From: Pomacea canaliculata
Taxonomy: Eukaryota > Mollusca > Gastropoda > Architaenioglossa > Ampullariidae
Length of the DNA: 64,000 bases
NCBI RefSeq assembly: GCF_003073045.1
Contig: NC_037595.1
Span: forward strand, 10,438,345-10,502,344
Reading direction: 5' to 3'
The position numbers and the translations under genes were made by a program. The notes under the pieces were generated by a model that saw only the letters and a program-made list of their open reading frames with translations, was not told the DNA's origin and made no database searches. Numbering within the stretch: the stretch's first letter is position 1; each line of letters opens with the position of its first letter. Positions 26,201-39,700 of this stretch are shown one piece after another.

Positions 26201-29200
26201 TACACAGAAATGATCACAAATCCGAACAGCTGATAAAATGTGCAAACGGTAAATACAAGATTTATTAACGTTTCCAAACGCTTGACGACGACGGCGACGA
26301 CACGTCCGTGTGTCTGTCAGCCATTTTATCAGGCTGGATCGCACGTCTATCATTGCTAAGCATGCACGAAGAATCCTACAAATATTAGACTGGAGACATC
26401 GAAACAGTGAATGAACAAACAAACGAACAAACGGGACAGTAAAGCCAGCAAGTGAGCAAGCAAGCATAGAAGCAAATAAGCGTGTTATGGAAGCGCCAGC
26501 TCCTCCATACAAACAAGCGAACAACCCTGCAGAAGATTCGAGCCCTCTAGTGACTGCAAGCAAATAAGTAAATAAATAATTAAAAAGCCAAACCACAAAG
26601 AAATAATAATAAAGGCACACCAGTTCTAATATCGACGAGTCTCACTGGACAAAGGATAAAGTTATAAACACACACGAAACACACGCTCACTGAGTTCAAA
26701 GAAGCGGCTAAGAGATGAATTTATACTCTCATCCTTTACACACAAGCGCACACACATGGAATCACCATTACCATTCTAGACTAGCTAGACTACATAAGCG
26801 TCAAGCCATGGACCATGACCTTTCATCCACCAGTTGTTTTGACCCTCAACCTTCGCCTTATTTTAATATTTTATTTGCCACTCGGGGCTAAAGAATATTA
26901 TAGCACCTACGTCGGCAAGGTCGTTGAAACGACTTTGGAGGGCAGCTATTGTGAAGGCCAGGGGCTGCTTTTCAGGCTCGGTGAATTCGCCCTGCAAAAG
27001 GCCCTTACTATGTAAATCAAATGGCACTGAGTCGACAGTATATGCGCCTAGCATTGCTACTACCAATACTACTACTACCACCACCACCACCACAACATAC
27101 AGACAAACACACCTATAACGCTTCTAAAGCGGGAATCTTGACGTGGCTAAATTTTAAATATATGACTGATACATTGCTCACACCGCAAAGTAATCTTGAC
27201 GTGCTATATTTGTTTGTGTGTGTGTGTGTGCGCCGCATATACCTGAATGTACAATTGCGTGTTTATTATTAACGCTCTAATCCTGCAGCTCTTTCCTACT
27301 CCTAATCTCTGAGTAAATAGTAAAGAGGAAGGCGTCCAGCGCAAACACACTGTCAGTGCGAGTAAACACGGAATTACACGAGTATCTGGGCATGCGTGTG
27401 TGCATTTATTAACGATCTCGTTTTAATCACACTTTTCTTGTCTCAGTGGTCAACATCATTTTTAAAGCTTTCGACAACAAAGATTATAAAAACGAAATAT
27501 AACTGGTCAAATGTACGACGTTAGTTAATCAGGTTTAGACTAACTCTAATCATTCATTAATCATTTCATTCTTGTTGTCGTGTCATTATCGTTATCATCA
27601 TCAATTATCATTATTCCCATTTTCCGAGCACTGACTGGTACCTGACCTCTCATTTCTCGCTGTCTCCGCCATTCTTCGGGATTTTTTAAACATCAGACTC
27701 TTGGATGCTTCTCATATCATTGTTGCTTTTTCCTTCTAATGATCACAAGATACCCCCTTAATTCGTTTATTTGACATAAAACGTGTTTTATCATAACATG
27801 TCATAGTATCGGCCATTCTATAGGGAAAGGGAGGAGGTGACGACGAAGAAGGATGCGAGCAGAAAACCCATTCAAACCTACCAACCAGCCAGCCAGCCAC
27901 TTCGGAATGTAGGAGTGTTAGCGGGATTTTAAAGCACTACTATGATGGAAATTTTTGTTTCTTTAATGACTGTGTAAAAGCTCAGGTTTTAAAAAACCAA
28001 CCAACAAACAAACAAACAAACAAACAAACAAACAAACAAACAAAACCAAAAAAAAAACACTGCTTCCCCTAATTTGGGTGAGTACCACCTTCCCCCAACC
28101 CCCCATCTTCCGTTCCCGAAATACACGCATAGAACCATACAAATAAAAAAATGAGCTCAAAATCGTACGTCACCGTTCGTATTAATTAGACACATAATTA
28201 AAAGATTTTCTTGGCTCTGCTACTGCTGAGGCCTTCACAAAGTAAAGACATCCATGTCGATGCTGACATCAGTGACGTTTACCTCTTTCTGAGCATCATG
28301 ATGTTGTGGGCGTGCATTTCGAGAACGAAAGAGGATATCCACATAAATTAGGGAAAAATATTCTGCACAGTTGTACCTGATCATTAGTTTTAAAAAACCA
28401 CCAAAAGTTGCACCCCAATTACCTTTACACTCAAGCAGGCAAAGCGTAAAAATAAACCGTTTCTTAAACCTAAGCGGTCGTTCTATGTACTTTACTCAGG
28501 TCCATCAAAACAACAACTCTCTTATTCCCCCCCTCTCTCTCTCACATTAACATGAACGAAACCTAAGCTGTCTGGCATTGTCCCGACACAATGGCACGGG
28601 TAACCTGTGATCAGGCTATCACGAGATCTTGGCAGTCTTCCAGACCTATTACCTCAGTACGTGCTACCTGTACCACGCGCGGAACTCTTAACCTTTCTCG
28701 TAACACGGCGTAACGGTCCTCTTGTCTCGTGGCGTTTGCTGTTACTTGCTCAGAGCAGAACTTTTCTAATGAAACATCTTACACCTCGTAAAAATGACCG
28801 ATTTTTATTTTTTTTTTAAAAAGACAGCTTATATTGGACCCAGTTTATAGTGTTGTGAGGCCATTATTTTCTTTTGTAACTGAATAGTTTAAGTCTACAC
28901 GTCTATAAATATCTATCCGACACACGCATACACAAATGTGTTTTAGAGTGATTTCAAAATCACTCTGTCACAAAAATGAAGACCTATTTTGTTCTGTGCG
29001 TCTAAGTTTAGTTTTTATGATATGTGGAGAACGGGATTGAGGATAATGATTTGTTCTTTTTTTGACATCCGGGTTCTGTTATGGTTAATACGTGACGTCA
29101 GCCGCACTCGCTCCCTAGAACTGAAAGTTTCTCCTATAGCGAACTAGGCAAGGAGTAACGGACAGGAAAGACTGCCATAGTTTTTTAATAGTATTAATTA

Positions 29201-31264
29201 ATAATAGCTGAGGTTTAATCTTCCTAAGATAGCGGAAAACATGTCGACAGCATCCGTCGATTATCAACCACGCAATTGCCACACACACATACACACAGAT
29301 GCGCGCGTGTGTGATGACAAGTACACATAACTGGCCACAAATACAGATAATGTACAGACAGGCACACGTATAAACGTTAATTTCCTGCTTGAAAAAAGTC
29401 CAATTCGTTGTGAAAGTTCTGATAAAATCAGCACAGGAACATAACCATACCAGATCAGATAGTATTCGATATTTAATTGTTATACTATACAATTGTTCTT
29501 CTTCTTATGTCCTAGTCATTAATGGCTACAACCAGCTTGCTGTAGGGAAACTGAAAAGATAGCTGTACAGGGTTAGTAGGAAGTTTTAAACAAATATTAT
29601 TTCTTTCTATTGTTTTGCGACGTCTGGCTGAGTGAGTATCGTCATTCTGCAGTCGAATAGACATGGAACGGAGGAACGATACACAGGCTTGTCACTCGAT
29701 CCCCTGACATGAGGTCATCTCTACAGGCGGAACCTTCTCAAAATCCGGGTAGCTGCCAACTGTACAGACCCTGTCCTATGTGTAGCTGTCACAACAAGAT
29801 GACAAAGAAAGAAGGATGTTACTGAATCCTGGTTAGTAGTGCATCATCGAAAGATATCTCTACAAGGAATCGCAGTTTCTTTCTAGTGAAATGTGATCAG
29901 TGTAACTTTTGGTTTAGTAAAGTAACCAGAGACATAAGCACAGTCTTATTGTGAGATACAGCACCATGAGTGCAAGGGAGCGTTTGCAACACATTTGAGT
30001 CAAGTTTCGTCTTGCATTACTTAGTCAGGCGGGGTAGCTGGTTGAATTGTGTGACCTGAGTATTGTCAGGCGAAAATAAAAGTTATAAATTTGTTCTCAA
30101 AATATCTTTTCACTACCCAGGTGTAAACCTAACTGATAGCTATCTCTCAATATTGTTTGTGAAACACTACATAATAATAACAGCTTGCCTGCAGGAACTA
30201 AAATAAACCAACTTCGCTCTTGTGTGTTGCATTTCCAATGAATGAAAAACATCCAGATTGTAGCAAAAACATCAGCCTGCAAACACCTCTTCAGATTTTA
30301 TCAGTGATGGCCATTAAGATATACTTATCAGTTCTCGCTCAGTCATGCGCAGCCACTTAAGAGTGCAGTTTTGTCAACATGTTTACAAGCAGGTTCCAAC
30401 AGCTTTTCCGCCCATGAGTCGTCGGGGTGGTTATGAAGAGAGACATTCCATTGTTCTCCACAATGCGACTATTCTCAGCCAAAATTAATATTTCGTTATT
30501 TTAAGCTGCTGTCACTAACCCGCTTAACCCTTAAGAAAAGAAGCTTTTTTAAATTAAAAAAAAAACTACTGTATCCTATATTCTGTTTGGTGAGTACATA
30601 ACAACTCTCTCACACACTCTGAAGTCTTAGTGAATATTCACTGTATGTCGGAAAAAAAAAACGGGCATAAAAACGATCTGCACAACCACCTGAAGTTTGT
30701 TAGTTTTTCTTTCCATGAGAAAAATAACAATAAACAATATAAGGACACTGAGCGCGCGTGACTGCAAGGAAAATTAAAATGTCAGACAGGACATGTAAAG
30801 AAACTTTCCGCTTGTCATACCGAGAAACGTTAGCAAGACGAAGGAGCTCTCAAACTACAAGTGTCTGCATGTAGGTCATGATGGGCGACCCCAAACAACG
30901 CACATACATAAGTAGTACTTCAATGTTTACGATACTGAAGTCACGGAGAAGAGCTAAGATCAATGTGGTCTCCCTTACCAACCACCAACACTTCTACTTT
31001 CCCCGAGAAATGTCTGCCGTCAAAATAAACAAAACTGATTATGACGGACCTAAAATTAATCTCTTCCGTGTTTGCGTCGCCTATCCGCCCATAGTGGCCC
31101 TCTATCCACAACAAGCAAAAAGTTGTTCAGCAAGTTTTCAGAACATCAATAAACGTCAGATCAGTAAACATTCATCACGGAGGCGACGAGATCATGGTTA
31201 CCTGCGAGTCGACGACGACTTGAGGTTCTGGCTTCTCGTTGAGCTTCACTTGTGGGGGAGCCAT
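20230..31264 (-). CDS. BRICHOS-domain type II membrane protein 1 (ITM2-like)
   Basis: About 233 residues in six exons: 31202-31264, 23833-24042, 22331-22468, 22031-22129, 21289-21445 and 20230-20264. Phases are 0,0,0,0,1, and intron 1 is 7.2 kb. It starts MAPPQVKLNEKPEPQ, followed by an acidic/lysine cytosolic segment and one membrane helix (CCVTLSILMLALLAAGTICL, about residues 65-84). The lumenal BRICHOS core is clear: IIHDYN-RRLIAFLNATEQTCYI matches the ITM2 pattern HDFNKKLTAYL...CYVI. The second conserved cysteine is in YIEGHCIKDGQ, after a PPMEVDVLQYF segment like the PPRNLLELL of ITM2. The tail SFYWVVEVQET-EVVQGTRYIKV is strongly beta-prone; exon 6 supplies only ten codons and the stop. 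BRICHOS domains chaperone such beta-prone client segments. The last exon and the GTCAGC donor of exon 5 are the least certain parts; phase and reading frame support them. Confidence 0.85.
20477..20615 (-). mobile_element. tRNA-derived SINE with target-site duplication
   Basis: Read on the minus strand it begins with a tRNA-like head: A-box region GCAATGGTTAGCGCC and B-box-like GGGTTCATCTC about 35 bases later. A body ending in GCCGTAAAACGCCAGTCCC follows. It is flanked by a direct repeat TCCGCAAC(A/G)AAGG at 20464-20476 and 20616-20628, one mismatch in 13, as expected for LINE-driven insertion. It lies in intron 5 of BRICHOS protein 1. Confidence 0.75.
24165..24222. repeat. CA/GCAC microsatellite
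   Basis: Imperfect alternation of CACACA and CGCACGCA, interrupted twice by TCACACG-like spacers, within intron 1 of BRICHOS protein 1. Confidence 0.75.
28004..28046. repeat. (CAAA)n microsatellite
   Basis: About ten near-perfect CAAA units followed by an A run, in intron 1 of BRICHOS protein 1. Confidence 0.85.
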
Positions 31265-34200
31265 GTTGGCGGGTCTGGGAGAACAGCTGTTGTGGAGGCG
31301 ATGTCAAAAATGGAGATCCAGGCAACACACCGCTGGCGACTGCAAATGTCGAGTGCGTGGACAGTTTGCGAGAGCAGATAGCGGTGTCGCGGTGGTGTCG
31401 CGCTTGTGTGTCGCGGTCGCTGGCGCAAGGGTCGGTGACGCAGCAGAAAGCTGTATGGTTGGTGTGTACAGTTCACGAACACGCCGGCTTGCGACTGTTA
31501 CAACCATCAACTAATTACGTGTGACTGTGACGCACTTTTACTGTGATGACAACATTTTCTTCAGACAGCTCGCGGAGAGCGAGATCTACAGATAAATAGT
31601 CTTAAGATCTCGAGACTGTCTTCTATTGTGGGCGTATACACTGTACGTATATATCCACACGTGTACATATACATGGCTTTTACTTATGTACACAAAATAT
31701 GGAAATGTTTATGTAATTAGTTTTTTATTCATCTTGTTAAATCTTATTATACTTAGCTCTTAAATTTATATCATCAGTACTAACCTATGCAAATGATTTA
31801 ATTAATCAAGGGCACTCTAGCTTACTGTCAACAGTGACTTACCCTTTTTAGAAGCGCTTTTATTATTATTAATGATAGTGCATTCTCAACGTAGCTGTCG
31901 TTGTTGTTGTCATACCTTCTTGTGCTTTTAAGAAATATAGACATCAGACACGGATATATTATTTTGTACACAGACGTTTGGTACGGTTTAGACCATTCTT
32001 GTTCTTTATTGCATATGTGTCGAGAAGTTGGTTTTCTTCTTAAAAATGAACCACCTTATCGTATAAGAACATCCTAAAATATTGGATAATCTATTTTCAT
32101 CAGATTTATTTCTACGTCATAGTGATATATTTGACTGGAAAAGTAAATCTTCCAAAAGACTTTGTGGTAAAGGAGGATTATTTATTTCCTGTATGTAAAG
32201 TGACAGTCCTATAGGTTCTTTTACACTCTCCATCCCCCTAAATCACAACCGAAAAATGTTAAAAAGGATATTCTCAAGCAAGGCATACACACAAAAACAC
32301 GCAATATTTCACATCATGTGTTGCTCTTTGTAATATATAGTCGTTATGTTTTTCAAGATAGGACCTACCATGGTCCATATCGTGTGTTTATGGAGCAGAA
32401 ATATATATTATTAGACCCATTCTCAACAATAAAATATGTAACTGTTTAAATGGTGAGAAATACCGATCCGCGATCCCTTTCACCTTTGAAAGGCGCGGTC
32501 GATAACTCTTATTTTGACAGCGACATTTGTCATCCGCTGCTCAGAGTTGCAGCCCTTACAACTTGTTCTCTCGTAACAGCAACAGCGTTGGTGAGAGAGA
32601 CAAATATCTGTGATGTGTAGCAAACTGCTGTTTACCTATGCACTGATGAGAGCCAGTGTGGCAAAGCTCTTGTGCCTACACTAAATATGAAAGCATCAAC
32701 CTCTCCCTCAATCATAAGAACGGATTCCAGTTTATCTAAGAAAAAACATTGCTATTGTTTTGCTTCCATCATCGAGGAAAGTGCACTTAATTGTTGGCTT
32801 GACCATTCTGGTGTCGGATTTTTTAAAAATATTATTATTAGACGTTTCGAGCAACTTAGTCCCTGCATGCACTTTTCGGCGGACGCGCGCAAACAAGGCG
32901 CTCGTAGCAGACGACACTTTACGTCATTTTCCTAGGCTATTTTTATCTGGCTCTAGAGGGGGGACGGCAGATAAAGATTCGCCTGGCTTTCTGACGCTCG
33001 CTTGACGTCATTCCTGCTTCACCACGCGTCGTCTGCTCAAAGCTGGAGATGCTTTCTAGAACACTTTTAGGACCGTTTGCTGTCCAGTCCCACTTCCACA
33101 GTCCTGAAACCGGTGCCGATGCTTGACAAGCTGACCGATCCATCACTAACTCATGTTAATGATTGTCAGCTAGAGAATTTTATCTCTGAGTTGCTTAGTG
33201 TGGAGTGCGCATTTACTATCAACTTTTAATCATAATAAAAACAGGATAAAGGGGGTTTTGTTAAAAAAATCACTGCGCCAGACTGATGTTTGCATTGTCA
33301 CTGTACATACTGCATTCCTGTCTGAGCTAGCTAACGCGAAGTACTGCATCAGACCTCAACCAGCTTTCTATTCTTTTCAAAATTGTTCTTTAGACGCTAA
33401 ATAAGGGTTGCAACTCTCTTGCTCTCAAAAACTGGTATTTAAGAGTTTTTTCCCCTCTTTGGCCCATCGCTCTATGTAGACAGTGTGTTCATTTGACACC
33501 CTATAGCGACTCACACCAGATTTGACTTAAAAAAAAAAAATAAAACGTTGTCTCTTAAGTGGTACCCTTCGTGCATGACTGGTTGAGGAAACATTTCCCG
33601 TCATGTTAATTACTTTTTTTCTGATCAAGTTGAAGGTGGTGAGAAGGATAACAAAATATGCATATGGTGCTCATGACACTCATAGGTCTCACGCATACAT
33701 AGCTAGAGACAGACACAGAAATAACTGAGGAAATGATCATAGACTTTTCAGAAAATTTGAAATTTATTCATATATAGAACAATTATGTTATCTACGAAAA
33801 GAAGGTCAAAGTGCCAACAGATAAGTAAGGGCTATAAGAAAGGATAGTAAAAGTTTAAATGTACAGATAGATTATAAACATGACGAAGATAAGAAAAGAA
33901 TGCTTATACTTAAAAAACACTGGTACATAGCATAATGTTCTTCTGTTACAAACATATTTTTCATTGATGGCCAGTCAAAGAAATATTTTTCTTACAAGAG
34001 TTATACGTTTGTACACATTGCAGTTGCAGTCAAAGTTCATACTTGAAATGTTTTTTTAATCGTGTAATATTTTTCCAAAAAGGATTGATGAAAGTAACAT
34101 GACTAAATTTTCATATTGTTACATTCATTGTGATGCTTAATGGTCCCAAAACAAATTTCTACGAGAAGCCAAAAGTACACGAAGAATACTTAGACATTTA

Positions 34201-34272
34201 AAAAAATAACCTTATATAACATGTGTACTGGAAAATTGCATGTAAATAACAATCATTTTTAGGGCCCATTTT
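31265..34272. other. intergenic between the two BRICHOS genes
   Basis: Upstream region of BRICHOS protein 1 and downstream region of BRICHOS protein 2, both on the minus strand. No gene recognised. TGACGTCA is at 33003-33010. TTTATT at 33763-33768 is a minus-strand AATAAA about 510 bases past the stop of BRICHOS protein 2. The open frames over 31246-31524 are shadows of the promoter and exon 1 of BRICHOS protein 1. Confidence 0.4.
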
Positions 34273-36615
34273 CTATTTCTTTTCCATGTGCATGTCAGGG
34301 TGATGATGATGTTCATCCCACATGGGTCCATCTCCCATGGGTCCATCCCCCATGGGTCCATCCCCCATGGGTCCATCTCCCATGGGTCCATCCCCCATGG
34401 GTCCATCTCCCTCTGCAGTAAAATGAGAAATAGTGCTCAGGCGTTATGGCTCGTGACACGCATATATTCACCATTATATCTTGTGACACACTTGCACAAA
34501 ATATTCCAAGGTACACGATAAAACTGTCTGAATACTAATGCAAAGAAAATAAGGAGGACAGCGTTCACACAGGGAAAATAAAATTTAATTATACTCCGTT
34601 CAATTCTATAAAACACCTTCAATGGTAGAAAAAAGAAGGCGATGATTTTAAAATTAATAAGCGATACAAGACTGAAATACTGCGAACTAGTCCTCAGCTG
34701 AACGAGTGACTGTTTACTGTAATAATACCACATTAAGTCGACTTATCAACACGGCATGCTAGTAGACCATGTTATTAATGAGGAGGCAGGAGGCTAAACC
34801 AAAGAGTAGGCAGCCCTAAAGTCATAGCACCATCTACAAAATTATCATCCTTTACAAAGGGCTCCTTGATTTTAATCTGCATTCTTTAAAAGAAACTTTA
34901 ACATTATTTTTAGTCGTTTTGGAGTGCAGATTTTAGACGCAGATAAACTTACGTGGAGGATTTATAGGAATCTGGAATGAAGCTTGGAGGACCAAATAAT
35001 CTTCACATTGCTGGGCGACCTCTGGATCCAGGGTCGCGGGGTCAATAAGTCCTTGCACTTGCAGAGGAGGACAACGAGGGAATGGCCTGAATCCCTGTCG
35101 CAAAATAAAAAAAGCATAATGTATTTGTGTTTGTGTGTTTGTTTTTCCGTATATGTATGGTTGCACCTATGTACAAGTGCGAATTCAAGTGGAATATCAG
35201 ATATGAAATGTTGTGTTTTAAATATTTTCTGGCAATTAAGTTTTATCATCAACCCTTTGTTCTCATAGTTAAGAGAAGTGGTGTATTGAAAGACAAAGCA
35301 GACTCGCACGCACGCACATAAAAGTGGAGAGGCTGCTAGTGTCATGAAAGTATAGAATGTCTTGGCTCTCTGCAGTCTATATCAGAGAATCAATGCAAAT
35401 ATCAACTTTTACATATACTTGACAATTTTGCAGAGGTTTCCATATCAGACAAAAAATTAAAGTTTTTTCACGGTTAAAAAATGGGAGAAAAACCAAAGGT
35501 GCCAAGGTATTTAAATTATACATAAATTATAATGAATATAGAAAAAAATCACCTAAGGAAACTTAATTAAAGGATGACTTAAAAATAAAATTTACGTTTT
35601 CTATAGAAAACCATTGTTCAGGCTTTGAAAAGTAGGTAAATAGATAATGAAATAGATACCTGAAAAGTTTGCCAGCGGGTCTTGGCTCTCAGATAGTTCT
35701 CTAGAAGAGGCCTTACAACATAGCATTGTTTGTTCACATCGTCCTTGAACACTGCCACTCCCTGATCACGTTCAACACACGAAAATGAAATGATGAACAA
35801 CAGGAATGTGTTGACCACTATCTAATCTTTGAATAATTCTTAACGAAAGTAGTCTAAGGGCAAAGAAGACTACAGACTCTTGCGTGATATGCTGGAAAAC
35901 TTAGCTGCAATGTATTTAAGTGACTGAAACGTCTGGTGCAGATGTTGCTACCATAAGCTGTAAGTATCAGGTATTGTTACTATAAGTTATAAGTATCAGA
36001 TGTTAATATAAGCTATAAGTTTAAGATCCCACAAGAAATGAGACGTTTGTAATGTTCGTACCCCGGGGGGAGCGGTCAGCTTGGCAGACAGTTCGTACGT
36101 TTGTGAAATAGAGTTAATGCTTTAAAAGTGTTAACACCCTAGTGTAGACTGTAACATGATCACGTGGCTGACTGATCCACTGCTCACCTAACCTAGCAGC
36201 ACATAAGATAGAATAGCGGTCAGTCACCTAACTGTTAACACTGTAGCTCAAAACTTCACAATCCCCCAAACAACACATTCCCTCCCACCAATCCTTCATC
36301 TATTCTGCCCACCTTGCCGAAATCTGCATAGGCAAAGGTAGCTGTGGGGCGGCCTTTCATTGTGACATTGATCCTCTGCCTGTTGTCGTCGTACTGGACG
36401 TCGTCGCTGGAGGAGAGGCCCATCTGGAAGACATCTCCGGGGCCAGGTGGTTTCTGAATCACATGCAACCAGCAAGGGGAATATTTTCACGAAAAGCAAA
36501 CTGTTCAGAATTAACGTAGGTTAAAAGACAGTCCGATAGCCTAAGTGTCCATAACAGAAGTGAACCTAAGTTGCCCAGCCACCTCGTTCCGCCGTCTTTA
36601 TCTCCCCTGGCAGTC

Positions 36616-36697
<82 letters not shown>

Positions 36698-36711
36698 CCA
36701 ACACCACCACC

Positions 36712-36770
<59 letters not shown>

Positions 36771-39700
36771 CGATCCAAAAATTGAAATGACAAACTTTAT
36801 TAATCCCAATTATAATCTGAGAAGTGTTCTCTGTAACGAAAGTTAGATATATAAAATATAGATATAGAAATAGAAATATAGATATAGAAAATAGATAGAC
36901 AAATGCTATTTACAAGATAAGGCATGTGGTACATCATAGCAAATAACAAAAATAAACCACGTAAGCTTACATCTAAAACTATCGAGAGACGAGAGAGGCT
37001 AGGCGCTAGGCTGGCAAAGCGAAGGAAGCGAGCAAATGACGTCTTTTGTTATGTATCCACTGTAGGTTTATGACGTCAGCACCTAACTACCCTCGCTATC
37101 CTTGCGTCTAACTCCCCCTGCCCCCTACTGTTATTCGCCATGTCATTCCCCACTTTCTCGTCTCCTAAAAGAAAAAAGGTCGTACCCTTGAAAGGTCACG
37201 TGTCACGTGTCACGAGAATAACCCTAACTAAGCGTCAAGTTACTCTTAGTCATCGAGTCAGTCAAGTGAATAGTCGGTGTGGCAATCGTCTTCATTTGCG
37301 GACACTCCTCGGAATGCGTTACATATTGCGACTCCAGATCACGGGTAGAAGGGTAGACAAGTCGGTTTTATGTGTAAAAGCTTGAACCCTACTCTTATTT
37401 CTGTATGTTTGTACGTCGATGTCTCTGACCCTAACTTTTCTAATAACGATACCGTAGCCATTATCAATCCTTCAGAAAACAGGAATTTTTGTTAGTTGGA
37501 CAGAAAGTGATGGTACAGCTCTCGTCGAAATAAATAAGTAAACAAGCGGGCCCGTTCTTAGCCCCCGCGGGGCCCGAGGCATAGGGCATGTGCGGGGCTC
37601 TCCACGCCACGATCGCTTGTTGCCATAGTAATCAAAAGCGCGGGGCCATCTCTTGCCTCTAAGCGGTTCAGCGACTATCGCCTCTACCCACCCTGGCGTT
37701 CAATCACACGCCTAAACAAACTCAGTCTCACCTGCCCATGTCGTTTATCAATCACGAAGATAACGACGCAAACGACAGTGACGCAGATGATGAGGGTGAG
37801 AAAGGTGAGGGCAAGGCCGATGATGATGGGTTTTCGATAACGGCCACGCTGGCACGACGTCGTCGTCTGCTGGCACCCGACGAAGCTGGGATCAACCTTG
37901 TTGGCGTACAGACCGGAAGTGAACGCCTTGCCTCCCACCTTCTGCTCCTAGATTAGAACACGAAAGATAAGACAAGAATAATTAAACATATACCGCTGTC
38001 TGCAAATAGTTTATACTAATCCGGAAGTCTCGTTTCGGATTAAAAAGGTGCTGATTCCTTACAGCTTGCTTAATTTAAAAAAGATGGTAATCTGTTCAGT
38101 TAAGGATAGTCTTTAATAATCCATTCTCACAGTTAAAAAAAAAAAGCTGATTCTGCCATAGCTCGTTTAGTACAGAGAATATTGTGTTCTTCCAACTTAC
38201 GAACGAGATTAATTTGGATGAAGGCTTTTTGCATGAAGACGATTGAAGAACACAGGAAAACACAAACCGGCAAATACTTTCAGGTCAATCCTAATTTGTT
38301 TACTCATCTTTTATACCGTTAGTACAGTCAAACTTCACTGAATCTGAAGATGCCTAAAGATCACTGCAGCTCTGTCTCTCTCTGGTCACCCTCAAACAAC
38401 CACCCAATCACTCCGTTTATATTTCCGTGAAGTTTAAATGGCATGTGCGGTGCGATATATAATCATGTATCTGTTATTCTTATATTTCATCTAAACCCTG
38501 TGCATAAGCAGAATCAAACAGTTTGAGGCTCACAAGGTAAAACCAGATGTCAAATGTGTAAACACATTTGCCCCCCTGTCCACTGCTTTCAATCCCCTAG
38601 TGTACAACACTATTTTATCCGCTGAGTGTACAACACTATTTTATCCCCAAGAGTATATAATACAAATATTTACCCACTGAGTGTGTAACACTATCCACAC
38701 TGAGTCAGGTGCTGAATTTCAAAGGCATTTTCATTGTAAGTTTATACCCCTCTTGGCATGTGTTCAGCTTTTATATCTCGTGATTTTGAGCTGTCTGAGC
38801 AGGTTGCTGCAGGTGACACAGAAGGTTTTATGGCTTTTCCCCCTGTCTTTCCTTCCTTCGTGAGAACTGCAGCACTACGCACCCAAAGAAGTTTCATGTT
38901 CTAGTGCTGGCGTGCAGGTGAGATACCCAGTTCTTTGTTCACAGGTCGGCGGGTGGTTCGCATGAGCGATCACCGTGTGGTGTCTGTTGGCTTCCTTCCA
39001 AAACGATCCCACGTTAGACATGTTAGTCCACTCGTACTCAATGCTCAAACTGTGTTTTTTACAGCTGCTCTATGTCATCTTTATTTATTTTAGCCCCGCG
39101 AGAGTACCAGTCTCTAGTTCAGAGGAAGGAGTGATTCACTTCGTTTTTAAATATCACTTCTACCCAAAAACAGTGATATATTCATACTTTCTCAAATATT
39201 TTGCTTTTCACTTTTGAAAACAACTGCTCTTAAAATTTATTTGGTAAAAACAGAAGCAAAACACCATGTGAAGGATAGTGTTCTCTCTTTAAATATTTAT
39301 ATACTTTTATTATATATAAATGTTGTATATAATGGATATAAATGATATAACTCAGTTGCTTTTAGTACACTACATAAATTTACTTAAATACTGTGTGTAT
39401 ACATTTTTTTAAATGTGCCATGAGCTTTGGAAGAAAAACGATTTGAATAATATGTTAATAATAACATAAAAATCTTTTAGTGGAGCGCACAGACTTAAAA
39501 TTTATGTAGTTCTGTCGTTCTAATCAACCTATCTCTGTATGGTACACAAAAGTCTATGCTAATAATAATAATAATGATGATGATGATGATGATTATGATA
39601 ATCATCATAATCATAATAATAATAAATGCAAAATTTATAAAGCGCATACTCACACTCCTAAGGAGCATGGTCTTAACGCTTAAGAACAAGAACGAAAAAT

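Larger units (their letters stand above)
24043..31201 (-). other. intron 1 of BRICHOS protein 1 (7.2 kb)
   Basis: No internal gene was recognised. Simple repeats: CA/GCAC run 24165-24222, G tract 25416-25429, (CAAA)n 28004-28046. CACTACTAC-like tracts occur at 24410-24630. A coding-like stretch on the minus strand at about 26860-27020 is treated under findings. TGACGTCA occurs at 29093-29100. Confidence 0.5.

Noticed and set aside
26123-26620. 165-codon minus-strand frame
   Set aside because: Lies in the BRICHOS intron; repetitive Leu/Tyr-rich sequence without family features.
30878-31381. 167-codon open frame on the plus strand
   Set aside because: It runs antisense across exon 1 of BRICHOS protein 1 and has no domain-like sequence; chance openness.
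34212-34521. MDPWG and HGSIP repeat frames
   Set aside because: Out-of-frame readings of the 15-base repeat; splice phase and the stop position support GDGPM on the minus strand.
36459-36846. Poly-Leu, poly-Asn and poly-Thr frames
   Set aside because: Artefacts of the CAA microsatellite.
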